From: Anas platyrhynchos | Lineage: Eukaryota > Chordata > Aves > Anseriformes > Anatidae | Length of the DNA: 64,000 bases | Direction: 5' to 3' | Assembly (NCBI RefSeq): GCF_047663525.1 | Contig: NC_092588.1 | Location: 92,377,501-92,441,500 of the forward strand | Shown here: positions 24,957 to 34,029 of the stretch, piece after piece | Numbering within the stretch: the first letter of the stretch is position 1 | How the letters are laid out: each line of letters starts with the position of its first letter | Notes under the pieces: generated by a model | What the model saw: only the letters and a program-made list of their open reading frames with translations | The model's database searches: none | What the model was told of the DNA's origin: nothing | Translations under genes and position numbers: made by a program

Positions 24957-26185
24957 CTGCTTGACGAACCTGATCTCCTTCTACGACAAAGTGACGCGCT
25001 GGGTGGACGAGGGAAAGGCTGTGGATGTGGTCTACCTTGACTTCAGCAAGGCTTTTGACACCGTTTCCCACAGCATTCTCCTCAAGAAACTGGCTGCTCT
25101 TGGCTTGGACTGGCGCACGCTTTGTTGGGTTAGAAACTGGCTGGATAGCCGGGCCCAGAGAGTTGTGGTAAATGGAGCCAAGTCCAGTTGGAGGCCAGTC
25201 ACTAGTGGCGTCCCCCAGGGCTCGGTACTGGGGCCGGTCCTCTTTAACATCTTCATCAATGATCTGGATGAGGGCATTGAGTGCACCCTCAGTAAGTTTG
25301 CAGATGACACCAAGCTAGGTGCGTGTGTCGATCTGCTTGAGGGTAGGAAGGCTCTGCAGGAGGATCTGGATAGGCTGCACCGATGGGCTGAGGTCAACTG
25401 TATGAAGTTTAACAAGGCCAAGTGCCGGGTCCTGCACCTGGGGCGCAATAACCCCAAGAAGAGCTACAGGCTGGGAGAGGAATGGCTGGAGAGCTGCCAG
25501 GCAGAGAAGGACCTGGGAGTGATGGTGGACAGTCGGCTGAATATGAGCCAGCAGTGTGCTCAGGTGGCCAAGAAGGCCAACGGCATCCTGGCTTGTATCA
25601 GAAACACTGTGACCAGCAGGGCTAGGGAGGTGATCGTCCCCCTGTACTCGGCTCTGGTGAGGCCGCACCTCGAGTACTGTGTTCAGTTCTGGGCCCCTCG
25701 CTACAAGAAGGACATCGAGGTGCTTGAGCGGGTCCAGAGAAGGGCGACGAAGCTGGTGAGGGGCCTGGAGAGCAAGTCCTATGAGGAGCGGCTGAAGGAG
25801 CTGGGCTTGTTCAGCCTAGAGAAAAGGAGGCTCAGGGGTGACCTTATCACTCTGTATAAGTATATTAAAGGAGGCTCTAGCGAGATGGGGGTTGGCCTGT
25901 TCTCCCATGTGCCTGGTGACAGGACGAGGGGGAATGGGCTAAAGTTGCGCCAGGGGAGTTTTAGGTTAGATGTTAGGAAGAATTTCTTTACTGAAAGGGT
26001 TGTTAGACATTGGAACAGGCTGCCCAGGGAGGTGGTTGAGTCACCATCCCTGGAAGTCTTCAAAAGACGTTTAGATGTAGAACTTAGGGATATGGTTTAG
26101 TGGGGACTGTTAGTGTTAGGTCAGAGGTTGGACTCGATGATCTTGAGGTCTCTTCCAACCTAGAGATTCTGTGTGATTCTGTGAT
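24957..26185 (+). mobile_element. CR1 LINE, young, 5'-truncated
   Basis: A 1.2-kb CR1 insertion covering the C-terminal half of ORF2 and the complete short 3' UTR. The left limit is where CR1-like coding sequence begins, near TGCTTGACGAACCTG. The right end is the octamer tail (GATTCTGT repeats, about 26162-26183). 5' truncation is normal for this LINE. It is the least decayed CR1 in the window, with GC-rich codons and no internal stop, so the insertion is comparatively recent. It lacks the N-terminal endonuclease and ORF1, so it cannot mobilise itself. Confidence 0.95.
24961..26100 (+). CDS. CR1 ORF2 fragment: reverse transcriptase
   Basis: An open frame of 379 codons encoding the C-terminal part of the CR1 reverse transcriptase. 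RT motif A is seen as YLDFSKAFD (residues 25-33), motif B as PQGSVLGP (85-92) and motif C, the catalytic FADD (113-116). The rest (about 120-379) is the RT connection and C-terminal region ending at TAG 26098-26100. The first RT blocks and the apurinic endonuclease are missing because of 5' truncation. There is no native start: the frame enters from flanking DNA and the first Met would need a TTG. No promoter is visible, so expression is unlikely except by read-through. The intact frame reflects youth rather than function. Confidence 0.9.
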   Translation: MTNLISFYDKVTRWVDEGKAVDVVYLDFSKAFDTVSHSILLKKLAALGLDWRTLCWVRNWLDSRAQRVVVNGAKSSWRPVTSGVPQGSVLGPVLFNIFINDLDEGIECTLSKFADDTKLGACVDLLEGRKALQEDLDRLHRWAEVNCMKFNKAKCRVLHLGRNNPKKSYRLGEEWLESCQAEKDLGVMVDSRLNMSQQCAQVAKKANGILACIRNTVTSRAREVIVPLYSALVRPHLEYCVQFWAPRYKKDIEVLERVQRRATKLVRGLESKSYEERLKELGLFSLEKRRLRGDLITLYKYIKGGSSEMGVGLFSHVPGDRTRGNGLKLRQGSFRLDVRKNFFTERVVRHWNRLPREVVESPSLEVFKRRLDVELRDMV

Positions 26186-28054
26186 AGTGTCTGGCTGCAA
26201 AATCTGTAAGGCAATACAGGATAAATATGTCCAGATCTGTATTGAAGGATACCTTGCATTCAGCTGAGCTGTTAATCTAAAACATATATTAGTCAAAGAA
26301 TTTTAATGTAGTCAAAGAATTTAAGTAGCTTGGATCAAAAAATTTCATCAGCAGGAACATAATCCTTAAATTGAAAGCAATACTGCAAGCTGCTGAATGA
26401 ATGTACTTTTGTGTCCAGGCTTAGTTCTATTTACAGGCAGTTTTGTAGATGTCCTGCATTTATTCTGGTTTTGAAGTTTGTCTGATGTGGATTGTCTTTG
26501 GGATGAGCTTACTTCCCCTTGGCAGGTGTTGTACCTCATAATTAATGCTACCTGCCCCAGTGCTGGGAGTATTCTTGCTTCTTTTTCCTTTTTTTTCTTT
26601 TTTCTTTTTCCTGGAGATAGTAAGTTAAAGAAACCTTCATTTATTATATGAGATAGCCCGGTATGTGTCTTTGTCAAGATCCAGCCCTGAAACTACATTA
26701 AAAACTATATTAAGCATGCCTAGAATGGACATTGTTATATATACATGGATATACTCTCAGTAGGAAACAAAGTTAGGAAAGCAGCAGCTGCATTTTACAG
26801 CGGTGTTAGGAAGAGAAGTATTATTTTTTTTTTTCTGTTTAATAATACTAATGCATGATCCTTTATCTCTATTTGATACTTAACAGCTCTGATGTTTCTG
26901 TATGTTATACCTTCACTGTATTAGGCATACGTAACTTGATTATATCCAATGTTGAATCAGATCTGTACAAGGAGAGAACATTAAGCCAAGTATTTTTGTA
27001 GCACTATTTTTTCCATACTAAATGTTGTGAATATGCTTGAAAACAAAATTTCTGAGGTAAGATAAATACTTGATATTGTGCTTATATGAGTCTGTAATGG
27101 AAACTCTTAAATCCTTAATATGCTTCCTTCCCCTCTTTTCCTCTCACACGCTCAGCAAATAGAGCGCAGACTGTAGATTGTATTTGTTTCAGAACTATGC
27201 CTTTGGAACAATGATACATGGTTTAATTTTACTATTATGCAAAATCTCACTGAATCCAAAGGAGATTACTCATGGTAGCGAAGTTCAAGACAATAAATGC
27301 TTGCAGGATCAGGGATTGGGGCTGTCTCTGTTCTTTAGTCTGAAGCATTGTCATTACATTTTGCGTTACTGGTAATTGGTCTACCTCAAAAGTTTTCCTC
27401 CTGCTTTTTCTGCATTGTACTTCTTTGCAAAATCTAATTGCTGTGCTTGTCTCTGCTAATGCATGGGAGTCCTTCACATGATGTTGTGTTGTATTAGATG
27501 CTTTAACCAAGCCAAGCTGCATTCTGATGATATTGCACAAGAAGCTTTGCTGCTGGGTACAAGCAGGCAGCTCAATTCAAACCTAGTAGCCATTCAAACC
27601 ATGGTGCTTTCCTGGGTCAAAGCCTCCCTGTGAGTGTTCTACTGCACTTACTCCTCCTATACCTGCCAGGCTAACTGTATCATTCATTAATGACTCTCAC
27701 CAGCTCTCTTGGTCTTTGGTGCATATTCTCATCTGCACAGCTTCCTATTGCACTTAGGTACTGTCACACAAAATATCTTCAAGATAGAAAGATGATAGAT
27801 TCCCCTAGTAGAAACATCTCTCTCTTTTTTTTTTTTTTTTTTCTCTCTCTCAAGAAAGAGAAATTAGTACATTAAAATGTACTTTCTCTGACTTACTGTT
27901 GTATTTAGAGGCAATAAATAGAGATATGATGAGCTGGTCTCTGAAGAGGGGAAATGCTGAAACTGTCAGTAGGCAAATTATTTCAAATGATGGTAATTAA
28001 CAGGCTGGGAGGTAAAAAGATGGATTTCTTTCAGCTGTAGGGATATTAGGTATT
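26186..28054. other. Non-coding interval
   Basis: Unique AT-rich sequence with pyrimidine runs at about 26577-26612 and 27822-27850. No gene or mobile element was recognised up to the target-site duplication at 28055. Confidence 0.55.
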
Positions 28055-28058
28055 ACAT
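28055..28058 (+). repeat. Target-site duplication ACAT, outer element (left)
   Basis: ACAT precedes TGTTATA at 28059 and recurs directly after TATAACA at 30607-30610. It marks the insertion of the outer element. Four bases match; a fifth may have been lost. Confidence 0.6.
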
Positions 28059-28376
28059 TGTTATATGTGGAGTGGTAATTCATGTCGAGAAAATGGTTGA
28101 TATTAATAAAGAAGGAGGAGATTTGGGAATGTGGCCATGGGAGTTGGAAAGCCCCGTGGTTGAGATAACATTAGACTCTTAACGACGAGGCCAAACTCAG
28201 CAAACTGCTCAGAGAAGCTTGTACTGAAAGTCTCTGGAAATGGGAGCACCGGAGCTGGAAAGAAACTCAAGCTGAGAGAAGTGGACCAACGCACAAAACT
28301 GCCTCCCGCTGGTAAGCAGTTGTGCATTATGGGGAATCATACGTCCTTAGGAACAAAGGCTGGCCTGGTAACCTTA

Positions 28377-28381
28377 CAGCT
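28377..28381 (+). repeat. Target-site duplication CAGCT, inner element (left)
   Basis: The partner is at 29835-29839. Together they bracket the inner element and show that it arrived by integration into the gag-like region of the outer copy. Confidence 0.85.
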
Positions 28382-28444
28382 TGTTATATATGGAGTGGTA
28401 ATTCGTGTCGAGAAAATGGTTGATATTAATAAAGAAGGGGGAGA

Positions 28445-28800
28445 TTTGGGAATGTGGCCATGGGGGTTGGAAAGCCCCATGGTTGAGATAACATTAGACT
28501 CTTAACGACGAGGCCATCAGGAATATAAAAGAGTTTAGAGGGAACAAAGAAGGGTGATCCAGGAGACTCCATGCAGTCTCCGGTTTCTTGTTCCCCAGCT
28601 GGTTCTCTTGTTCTCCAGCCGTTAAGGCATGGATGTTTCTGGGTGTTTGCTGTTGTTGTTACATTCAAAGTTGTTTGATCAATGAAAAGTTGTTTTGAAA
28701 AGAACTGCTGTGGAGAGAAGGGTATAAGAGGGGAACCTGCCCGCAAGATAAAAAGAAAAAGGCAACACGATGAAGTTACATCAATAAAGAAGCAGGAAAA
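28445..28800 (+). mobile_element. Captured ERV LTR-like segment inside the inner element
   Basis: The segment directly follows a polypurine stretch (GAAGGGGGAGA). It starts TTTGGGAATG and aligns in order with the solo LTR at 2803-3131 read on its own strand: the CCATGGGGGTTG block, the TTAGACTCTTAAC-like block, GTTCTCCA followed by GTTAAGGCATGG, and the TATA box GGTATAAGAG (28721-28730). AATAAA lies at 28783-28788. The right limit is uncertain. A TGG-initial stretch at 28829 could be a remnant primer-binding site, but I cannot assign a tRNA. A shortened copy of this segment (about 28122-28193) is in the outer element. Confidence 0.75.
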
Positions 28801-29019
28801 AGGAGTGAAGAGGAACAGGCTGGCAGAATGGAGACCAGGACGGGAACAGGCACTTTGATTGCCTCATGAAGATAGGTTCGGCCAAACTCAGCAAACTGCT
28901 CAGAGAAGCTCGTACAGAAAGTCGCTGGAAACAGGCACACCGGAGCTGGAAAGAAACTCAACCTGAGAGAAGCGGACCTGTGCACACAACTGCCCCTCGC
29001 TGGTAAGCAGTTGCGCATT

Positions 29020-29513
29020 ATGGAGAATCATACGTCCTTAGGAGCAAAGACTGTCCTGGTAACCTTACAGCTTAGTCTCCTTGTTAAAAATTGGACAGTT
29101 TATGAGCCTGAAATATGGGACCAAACTGAGGTCAAGGTGTGGAACTCTGCAACTAAAAATGACAAGGTTGCAGTGGGATTGCACCTGGCGAGCAGTCTCT
29201 GAGGCCTTAAAGAGCCATGTGGAGCCACAATCACAAACGTGTGGCTTGCCAGATAGTGAGGGAGCTGCGGGCTCCTTTACTGATCCAACTGCTATGCCAT
29301 GGGCCCCTCTGCTGCCAGAGCCATCGAAGGCCTTTGCTGTTACGCCCCCTGTTGACCTGAACGTGCCTTTTGACCCAGGGCTGTTGGCCTTGAAAAGGAG
29401 ATAGATACGCTTTTCTTCGATCTGGGAAGAACGGGATACATAAGGCCTGAAGACCGAGTTGCTTGACAACTTAAAGCAAGACACATTGTTCAAAAGGAAT
29501 GGAAAATGGAGAC
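29020..29513 (+). pseudogene. gag-like remnant of the inner element
   Basis: The frame starts at ATG 29020-29022, just after a GGTAAG splice-donor-like site (29002-29007). The second codon is GAG rather than the GGG of the outer copy, so the predicted myristoylation glycine is lost. A net 5-base deletion near 29183, relative to the outer copy, shifts the frame. The second open part (to 29404) then ends at a stop, and a further TGA lies at 29464-29466. Compositionally it is a matrix-like N-terminal part followed by a Pro/Ala-rich linker. The breaks rule out a functional product. Confidence 0.65.
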
Positions 29514-29834
29514 TGTTAAGTCATGGAACTTAAAGGATTGTTTGTTACCTTTTCTGATCGTGAATATGTATAGGCGTACTCTATTTTAGTAAGTTATGGA
29601 ACTTAAAGGATTGTTTGTTAAGTTTCCTGATTGTATGTATGTATAGCCATACTCAAGTTTAGTATGTAAAGCAATTTCTATCTATTTAGAATGTTTGATG
29701 TTCGTGTGTGTGTGTTGGTGGAGCATAGACTCCCCGCACACCCAGCGCTGTTTACTTGCCTTTTATACCTTTTATAAATATTTGTTTTATAAATATTACA
29801 AAATTCAGATTGAGTTGAAACCTCATTTATAACA
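29514..29834 (+). mobile_element. U3-R-U5-like tail of the inner element
   Basis: This 321-bp tail begins TGTTAAG right after a purine-rich stretch and ends TATAACA. It contains two tandem 73-bp units (29518-29590 and 29591-29663), like the enhancer repeats of retroviral U3 regions. An R-like block (GTGTGTTGGTGGAGC, about 29707-29721) resembles the one in the LTR near 6190. The equivalent tail of the outer copy is 30285-30606, with repeat units starting at 30289 and 30358. Confidence 0.65.
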
Positions 29835-30610
29835 CAGCTTATTCTCCTTATTAACAATCAGACAATTTATGATCCTGAAACGTGGGACCAAATTGAGGTC
29901 AAGGTGTGGGACTCTGCAACTAAAAATGAAAAGGCTGCAGTGGGATTGCTCGGCAACTGGCGAGCAGTCTCTGAGGCCTTAAAGAGCCATGTGGGACCAC
30001 AGTCAGAAACGTGTGGTTTGCCAAACAGTGAGGGAGCTGTGGGCTCCTTTACTGATCTGAATGATACACCATCGGCCGCCCCCCCGCTACTGCTATCGAA
30101 GGCTTTTCTGTTACGCCCCCTGGTGATCTGGACGTGTCTTTCGACCCAGGCCTATTGGCTTTGAAAAGGAGGTGGATATGCTTTCCTTCAATATGGGAAG
30201 AACGGGATACATAAGGCCTGAAGACCGGGTTGCTTGACAACTTAAAGCGAGACATATTGTTCAAAAGGAATGGAAAATGGAGACTGTTAAGTCATGGAAC
30301 TTAAACGATTGTTACTTTTTCTGATTTTACACATGTATAGGCGTATGCGAGTTTAGTAAGTCAATAGAACTTAAAGGATTGTTCTTTCCTGATTGTACCT
30401 ATGTATAGACATACTCAGGTTTAGTATGTAAAGCAATATTCTGTATATTTAGAATGTTTGATGTTCGTGTGTGCGTGTTGGTGGACTGTAGACTCCCTAC
30501 ACACCCAACACTGTTTACTTGCCTTTTATACCTTTTATAGCTTTTATACCTTTTATAAGTATGAATATTACTAAACCTAGATTGAGTTGAGACTTCATTT
30601 ATAACAACAT

Positions 30611-33600
30611 GAACAATAACAAAATTTTTGTTGTTGCTGTTTTTAATGAATTGTCTTTAAATTCATCCCCTCCCTAAATTAACTATGTCTCACTGCACAT
30701 CTACTGTTTGAGCTCAGATCACAGTAATGAGAATGTAGGTGTACTGATCTTCTTTGTTTATTTCAACTCTTGAAGGGGGAAAATACTTTGAGCAACAAGT
30801 ACTTCAGAACTTTTGGGTTTTGGTGATTTCCCCTATAAATTCCTTTTTTTTTTTTTTTTTTTTAATTTATTGTAGATGAGCTTTGTAATATGCTTCCCTT
30901 ACTATTAGTGATACTGCAACTATCAGATATATGGTACAATTATTGCAATGTCCTATACATAAAACAGAATAATTTCACAGAGCCAAGAAAGCAGTAATTG
31001 CTCATGCAGAGGAATTACAAGTGAAGAAAAAATTCTTATGAGTGTTTTAAATTTTTAATGTTATGTAAATTAGTCTTACACTAACATAAACAGGAATGCA
31101 GGCTATGATTTTCAGATTGTTTTGAGTTAAATTTGTTTGCATTTCTTTCATTCGGCATTTTTATAGCACCACCCAATAACAGTTTCCATCCCTTTACCAC
31201 CCCATTCATCCATTAGTGCATAGATAATGACCTCATTGTGTTGCTGCAAAATACGCTTATCGCTGAGATTCATTATTCTGTCATGGCAAGGCTATTTTTA
31301 GCCCAGACTCCAGCTGGCAGCTGAGAAGAAACATAGGAAAGGAAATTGCCTCAGGTGCTATTAGTGCTATCTAGTTGCCTGTAGTGTCTACCATTTAATG
31401 TGAAGTGCCGTGGAGTGCATGGCTCCAAAATTAATCTTATTTCTTTAGCCTGAAAAGCAGTATCCCAGTCTTGAGAGAAAAATATGTGTATATATACATT
31501 AAAATGAAAAACAAATACATGCCCATGCTTTAAGGGGGAGCCCTTTACAGCTGATCAATAAGGGCAGGTAGAAAAATATGTAGCTGGCAGAGCTGAGATC
31601 AAATTTATTGCCTTCATGTTCCGGACCTTGAGCTTTAGCTGTTCTGGGTGCAAGTTTGTGTCATGGCACCAGCTGATGGCTGGGAGATGTTTGCTTAGAC
31701 GTCTATACTTGGGAGTGACAGAAAAATTGTACGTTTTTTGTTTTGTGCAGTACTGGTATTTTTTAATTATTTTTTTTTTTTTTTAAGAACTTGTGTGTGG
31801 GAAAAATACCTCTGCAGGTGTTCCTGATGATTTCTTTGACTTACTAATGATTTTAAGGTTGTGACCTACCTTTGGGGAAAGAAAAAAAAAAAATTCTTCA
31901 ACTTGTCTGACCTATCAAAGGTGTAATATTTCAGCTGTATTCACTGGTTGTACTATTCCCCTCAAAACAGCTTTCAAGAGGTGCTAACGTGGACTAGAAA
32001 ACTCACAGCTGCAACCAGCCTTTGGTGAGAAGTGAATGAAACTAGCTGCCATGTGGCTGGCAGACTTGCCTGCAGGAAAGGGTCTTTAAAGGCTACAATC
32101 CAGCCCAAAGTGCACAGCTTTCTGCATCTAAATTTACCAGTTTTAACAGAGAAGCTAAATGAATGTGAAACGCAAACTACACTGGAGAGCTCTCCCTTGG
32201 ATTTAGGCAAACATTTTGGAGTGTGTACAGTTTTCGTTACTCTAGCATGTAGCCTGGCTCACCTTGTGGTCCGGACTTCTGTCTCCTAAAAAATTCTGAG
32301 GGAGCAGACCTGCATGCCTAAGGTGTTTTGATTAAGAATTGAAGGTGTTTTTGTTTTTGTTTTTTTCTTTCTTTCTTTTCTAATCCATCTTGCATTGCTA
32401 ACACTATTCATAAAATTGAGTTTGAGACACATTTAAATTCTCCACTAGAAGAAGTAGCTAATCTCCCCCATGCCAACGTGTGGTGTATAGTTTTTGTGTA
32501 GAATACTCATTTAAACTTATTATTTAACTACAGTCCAAATACTGATTATGAAAGTATGCTTTCAATAGAAAACATGTTGACAACCTTTATAGCAACACTG
32601 TGCACATGAAAGCTAATTCCCTTTTAGCCTCAATAGAGCTTGTAGGAGTGGAAGGGAAGGGCTGTTTAACAGGAAAACAAGCTTGGACAAAATTCCCATA
32701 TGCGAACCTGTCATGAGGAGCTGCAGACCTTGCTGGTGCCAGATGGGGACTGCAACTTGAAAGTAGTCACATCATCTTTTCAGTTTCTGTATCTTGCAGC
32801 ATAGTCTGACACCTCTACGCCCTCTGGTTGAGTAATAATCCAACCCTGTTCTTCCTCAACACCAGACTGAAGTGGTGAGATCACTTTCTCTTGAAAAATC
32901 CATAAAATTGCAATAAATCTTCATGAAAATTAGCTGTTTGATTCCTGAAATTCATCTCTAAATCTTCTTTAGTCAGGATGAGCAGCTATCATGCTTCTGT
33001 GATTCACATGACTAACTTGATAGATGTGGTAAACAACCTGCAATAAGAGTTGTATGCCTCCGGGAAGAAAACTTTATGCCACCGTAAAATGATTTCAACG
33101 CATGCTTTTTATTAAGGGAAAAAGATAAGCTTTTATAAAACACAGTTTTATCCTGCTGTGAGGTAGTTATTGAGGTGGGGGGAGCCAAAAGGGAATTGCA
33201 AATTTCTGAAAAGTTATAGCAATATGATCCCTTTGCAAAGGCCATTGCCAATACTTCTATCTTGACTTGAGTTAAACAGAACTCCATGCTTTGCCTCAAG
33301 CATCATTACTTCCAAACTGCTCTAAAATGGCTATAATATTCTCCATTATATCCTTAATTAAGCATTGCAGGACAATGAACAAAGAAGCTTTTCAAGAAAT
33401 AACATTTTTATATGAATTTGTTGTGGAGGAGGGAATTGTTATGTGTGGCATTTCTTCATTGTTCTGGTAGAGCATGATAGAAAAAATAAAACACCCTTAC
33501 AATATTTTTGTAATAAATTTAATCAAATTATCCACTCACAGGTTCATAGCATGTAATGACTTGACAGTGATTGGTGAACAGTAAGGCAATTATGAAAACA

Positions 33601-33984
33601 TAAAGTGTAAGGAGTTAAATATAAAATGATCGCTATATGTATAAATCCATTGTCATTATTCCAATAATTCTAAATATCTGGATTTAAATAGTAGGTGGTA
33701 AAATATTGTTCAACCATCAGCCAGTTTCTGGAGCTTTAAGCTACTAGAAATGTCATTTGGCAGCAGTTAGAGGGGGACAAATCAATGTTAATATTTCAGT
33801 CATTTAAGAGTGGCAGAATATTAAACCAGCAAAGAAACCATGAATTAAAGTGATGAATATAAATCTTCTGACTGGCTTGGAAAACAATCATTTTCTTTTT
33901 CAGACACTTTGAAACTAGTATATTCATTAAAAAAAAAAATCCAATTAAATTAAGCTAAAAATATGTTGGTTTCCAAGCAGCTAA
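30611..33984. other. Non-coding interval
   Basis: Unique AT-rich DNA with T runs at about 30846-30863 and 31768-31784. Parts of 31030-31440 and 33480-33960 are free of recognisable repeats and rich in TAAT/ATTA cores. No exon was found. Confidence 0.5.
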
Positions 33985-34029
33985 AATGCCACGATGTGGC
34001 ATTGTGTGAAGAGCACTCTGTGCTCTTCA
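33985..34029 (+). repeat. Two adjacent perfect hairpins with 3-base loops
   Basis: Hairpin 1 pairs AATGCCAC (33985-33992) with GTGGCATT (33996-34003) around loop GAT. Hairpin 2 pairs TGAAGAGCAC (34007-34016) with GTGCTCTTCA (34020-34029) around loop TCT. Only 3 bases separate them. Short-loop perfect inverted repeats of this type are a known signature of replication template switching. A structured RNA or protein site is possible but unsupported. Confidence 0.8.

Larger units (their letters stand above)
28382..29834 (+). mobile_element. Inner (nested) full copy of the same element, 1453 bp
   Basis: This copy starts TGTTATA (28382) and ends TATAACA (29834). It is flanked by a 5-bp target duplication CAGCT (28377-28381 and 29835-29839). 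Excising it with one CAGCT restores a continuous outer sequence that matches the inner copy's own leader/gag junction near 29070. In order it holds a short 5' segment and purine tract (about 28431-28444), an LTR-like segment (from about 28445) with its own TATA box and AATAAA, a leader, a gag-like region (from 29020), and a tail with two 73-bp direct repeats and an R-like block. It encodes no pol or env. It may be a very long solo LTR that captured ERV sequence, or a non-autonomous retroelement. Confidence 0.82.
28329..30282 (+). pseudogene. gag-like remnant of the outer element, split by insertion
   Basis: The first part (28329-28381) begins with ATG-GGG. This places Gly at position 2 with Ser a few residues later, the arrangement expected for an N-myristoylated retroviral Gag matrix protein. 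The reading frame is then interrupted by the 1.45-kb inner element and resumes at 29840. There a stretch open for 86 codons (29904-30164) covers a matrix-like and Pro-rich region. A stop TGA at 30235-30237 is shared with the inner copy. No capsid or nucleocapsid motif was recognised. It is non-functional as it stands. Confidence 0.65.
28059..30606 (+). mobile_element. Outer copy of a non-autonomous ERV-derived element, split by a nested copy
   Basis: The outer element runs 28059-28381 and 29840-30606 (about 1.09 kb) and is interrupted by a second copy of itself. It begins TGTTATA and ends TATAACA, with ACAT on both sides. In order it carries a 5' segment with a purine-rich tract (28108-28121), an LTR-like segment cut short at 28193, a leader with a splice-donor-like GGTAAG (28311-28316), a gag-like start (ATG 28329-28331), then after the nested insertion the rest of the gag-like region and a terminal U3-R-U5-like tail. 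Compared with the inner copy it lacks 368 bp between two GGCCA repeats. By eye it differs from the inner copy by about 4-10%. No complete gene is present. Confidence 0.8.

Noticed and set aside
25032..26063. Minus-strand ORFs of 94-141 codons over the CR1
   Set aside because: They are shadows of the plus-strand CR1 reverse-transcriptase frame.
28829..28847. Retroviral primer-binding site in the inner element
   Set aside because: A TGG-initial stretch lies at a plausible place, but I could not match it confidently to a tRNA 3' end, so it is only mentioned in the captured-LTR entry.
28059..30606. Simple local tandem duplications of three segments
   Set aside because: The nested-insertion model explains all junctions, both short flanking repeats and the continuity of the outer copy. 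Independent duplications would not place TGTTATA and TATAACA exactly at the breakpoints.
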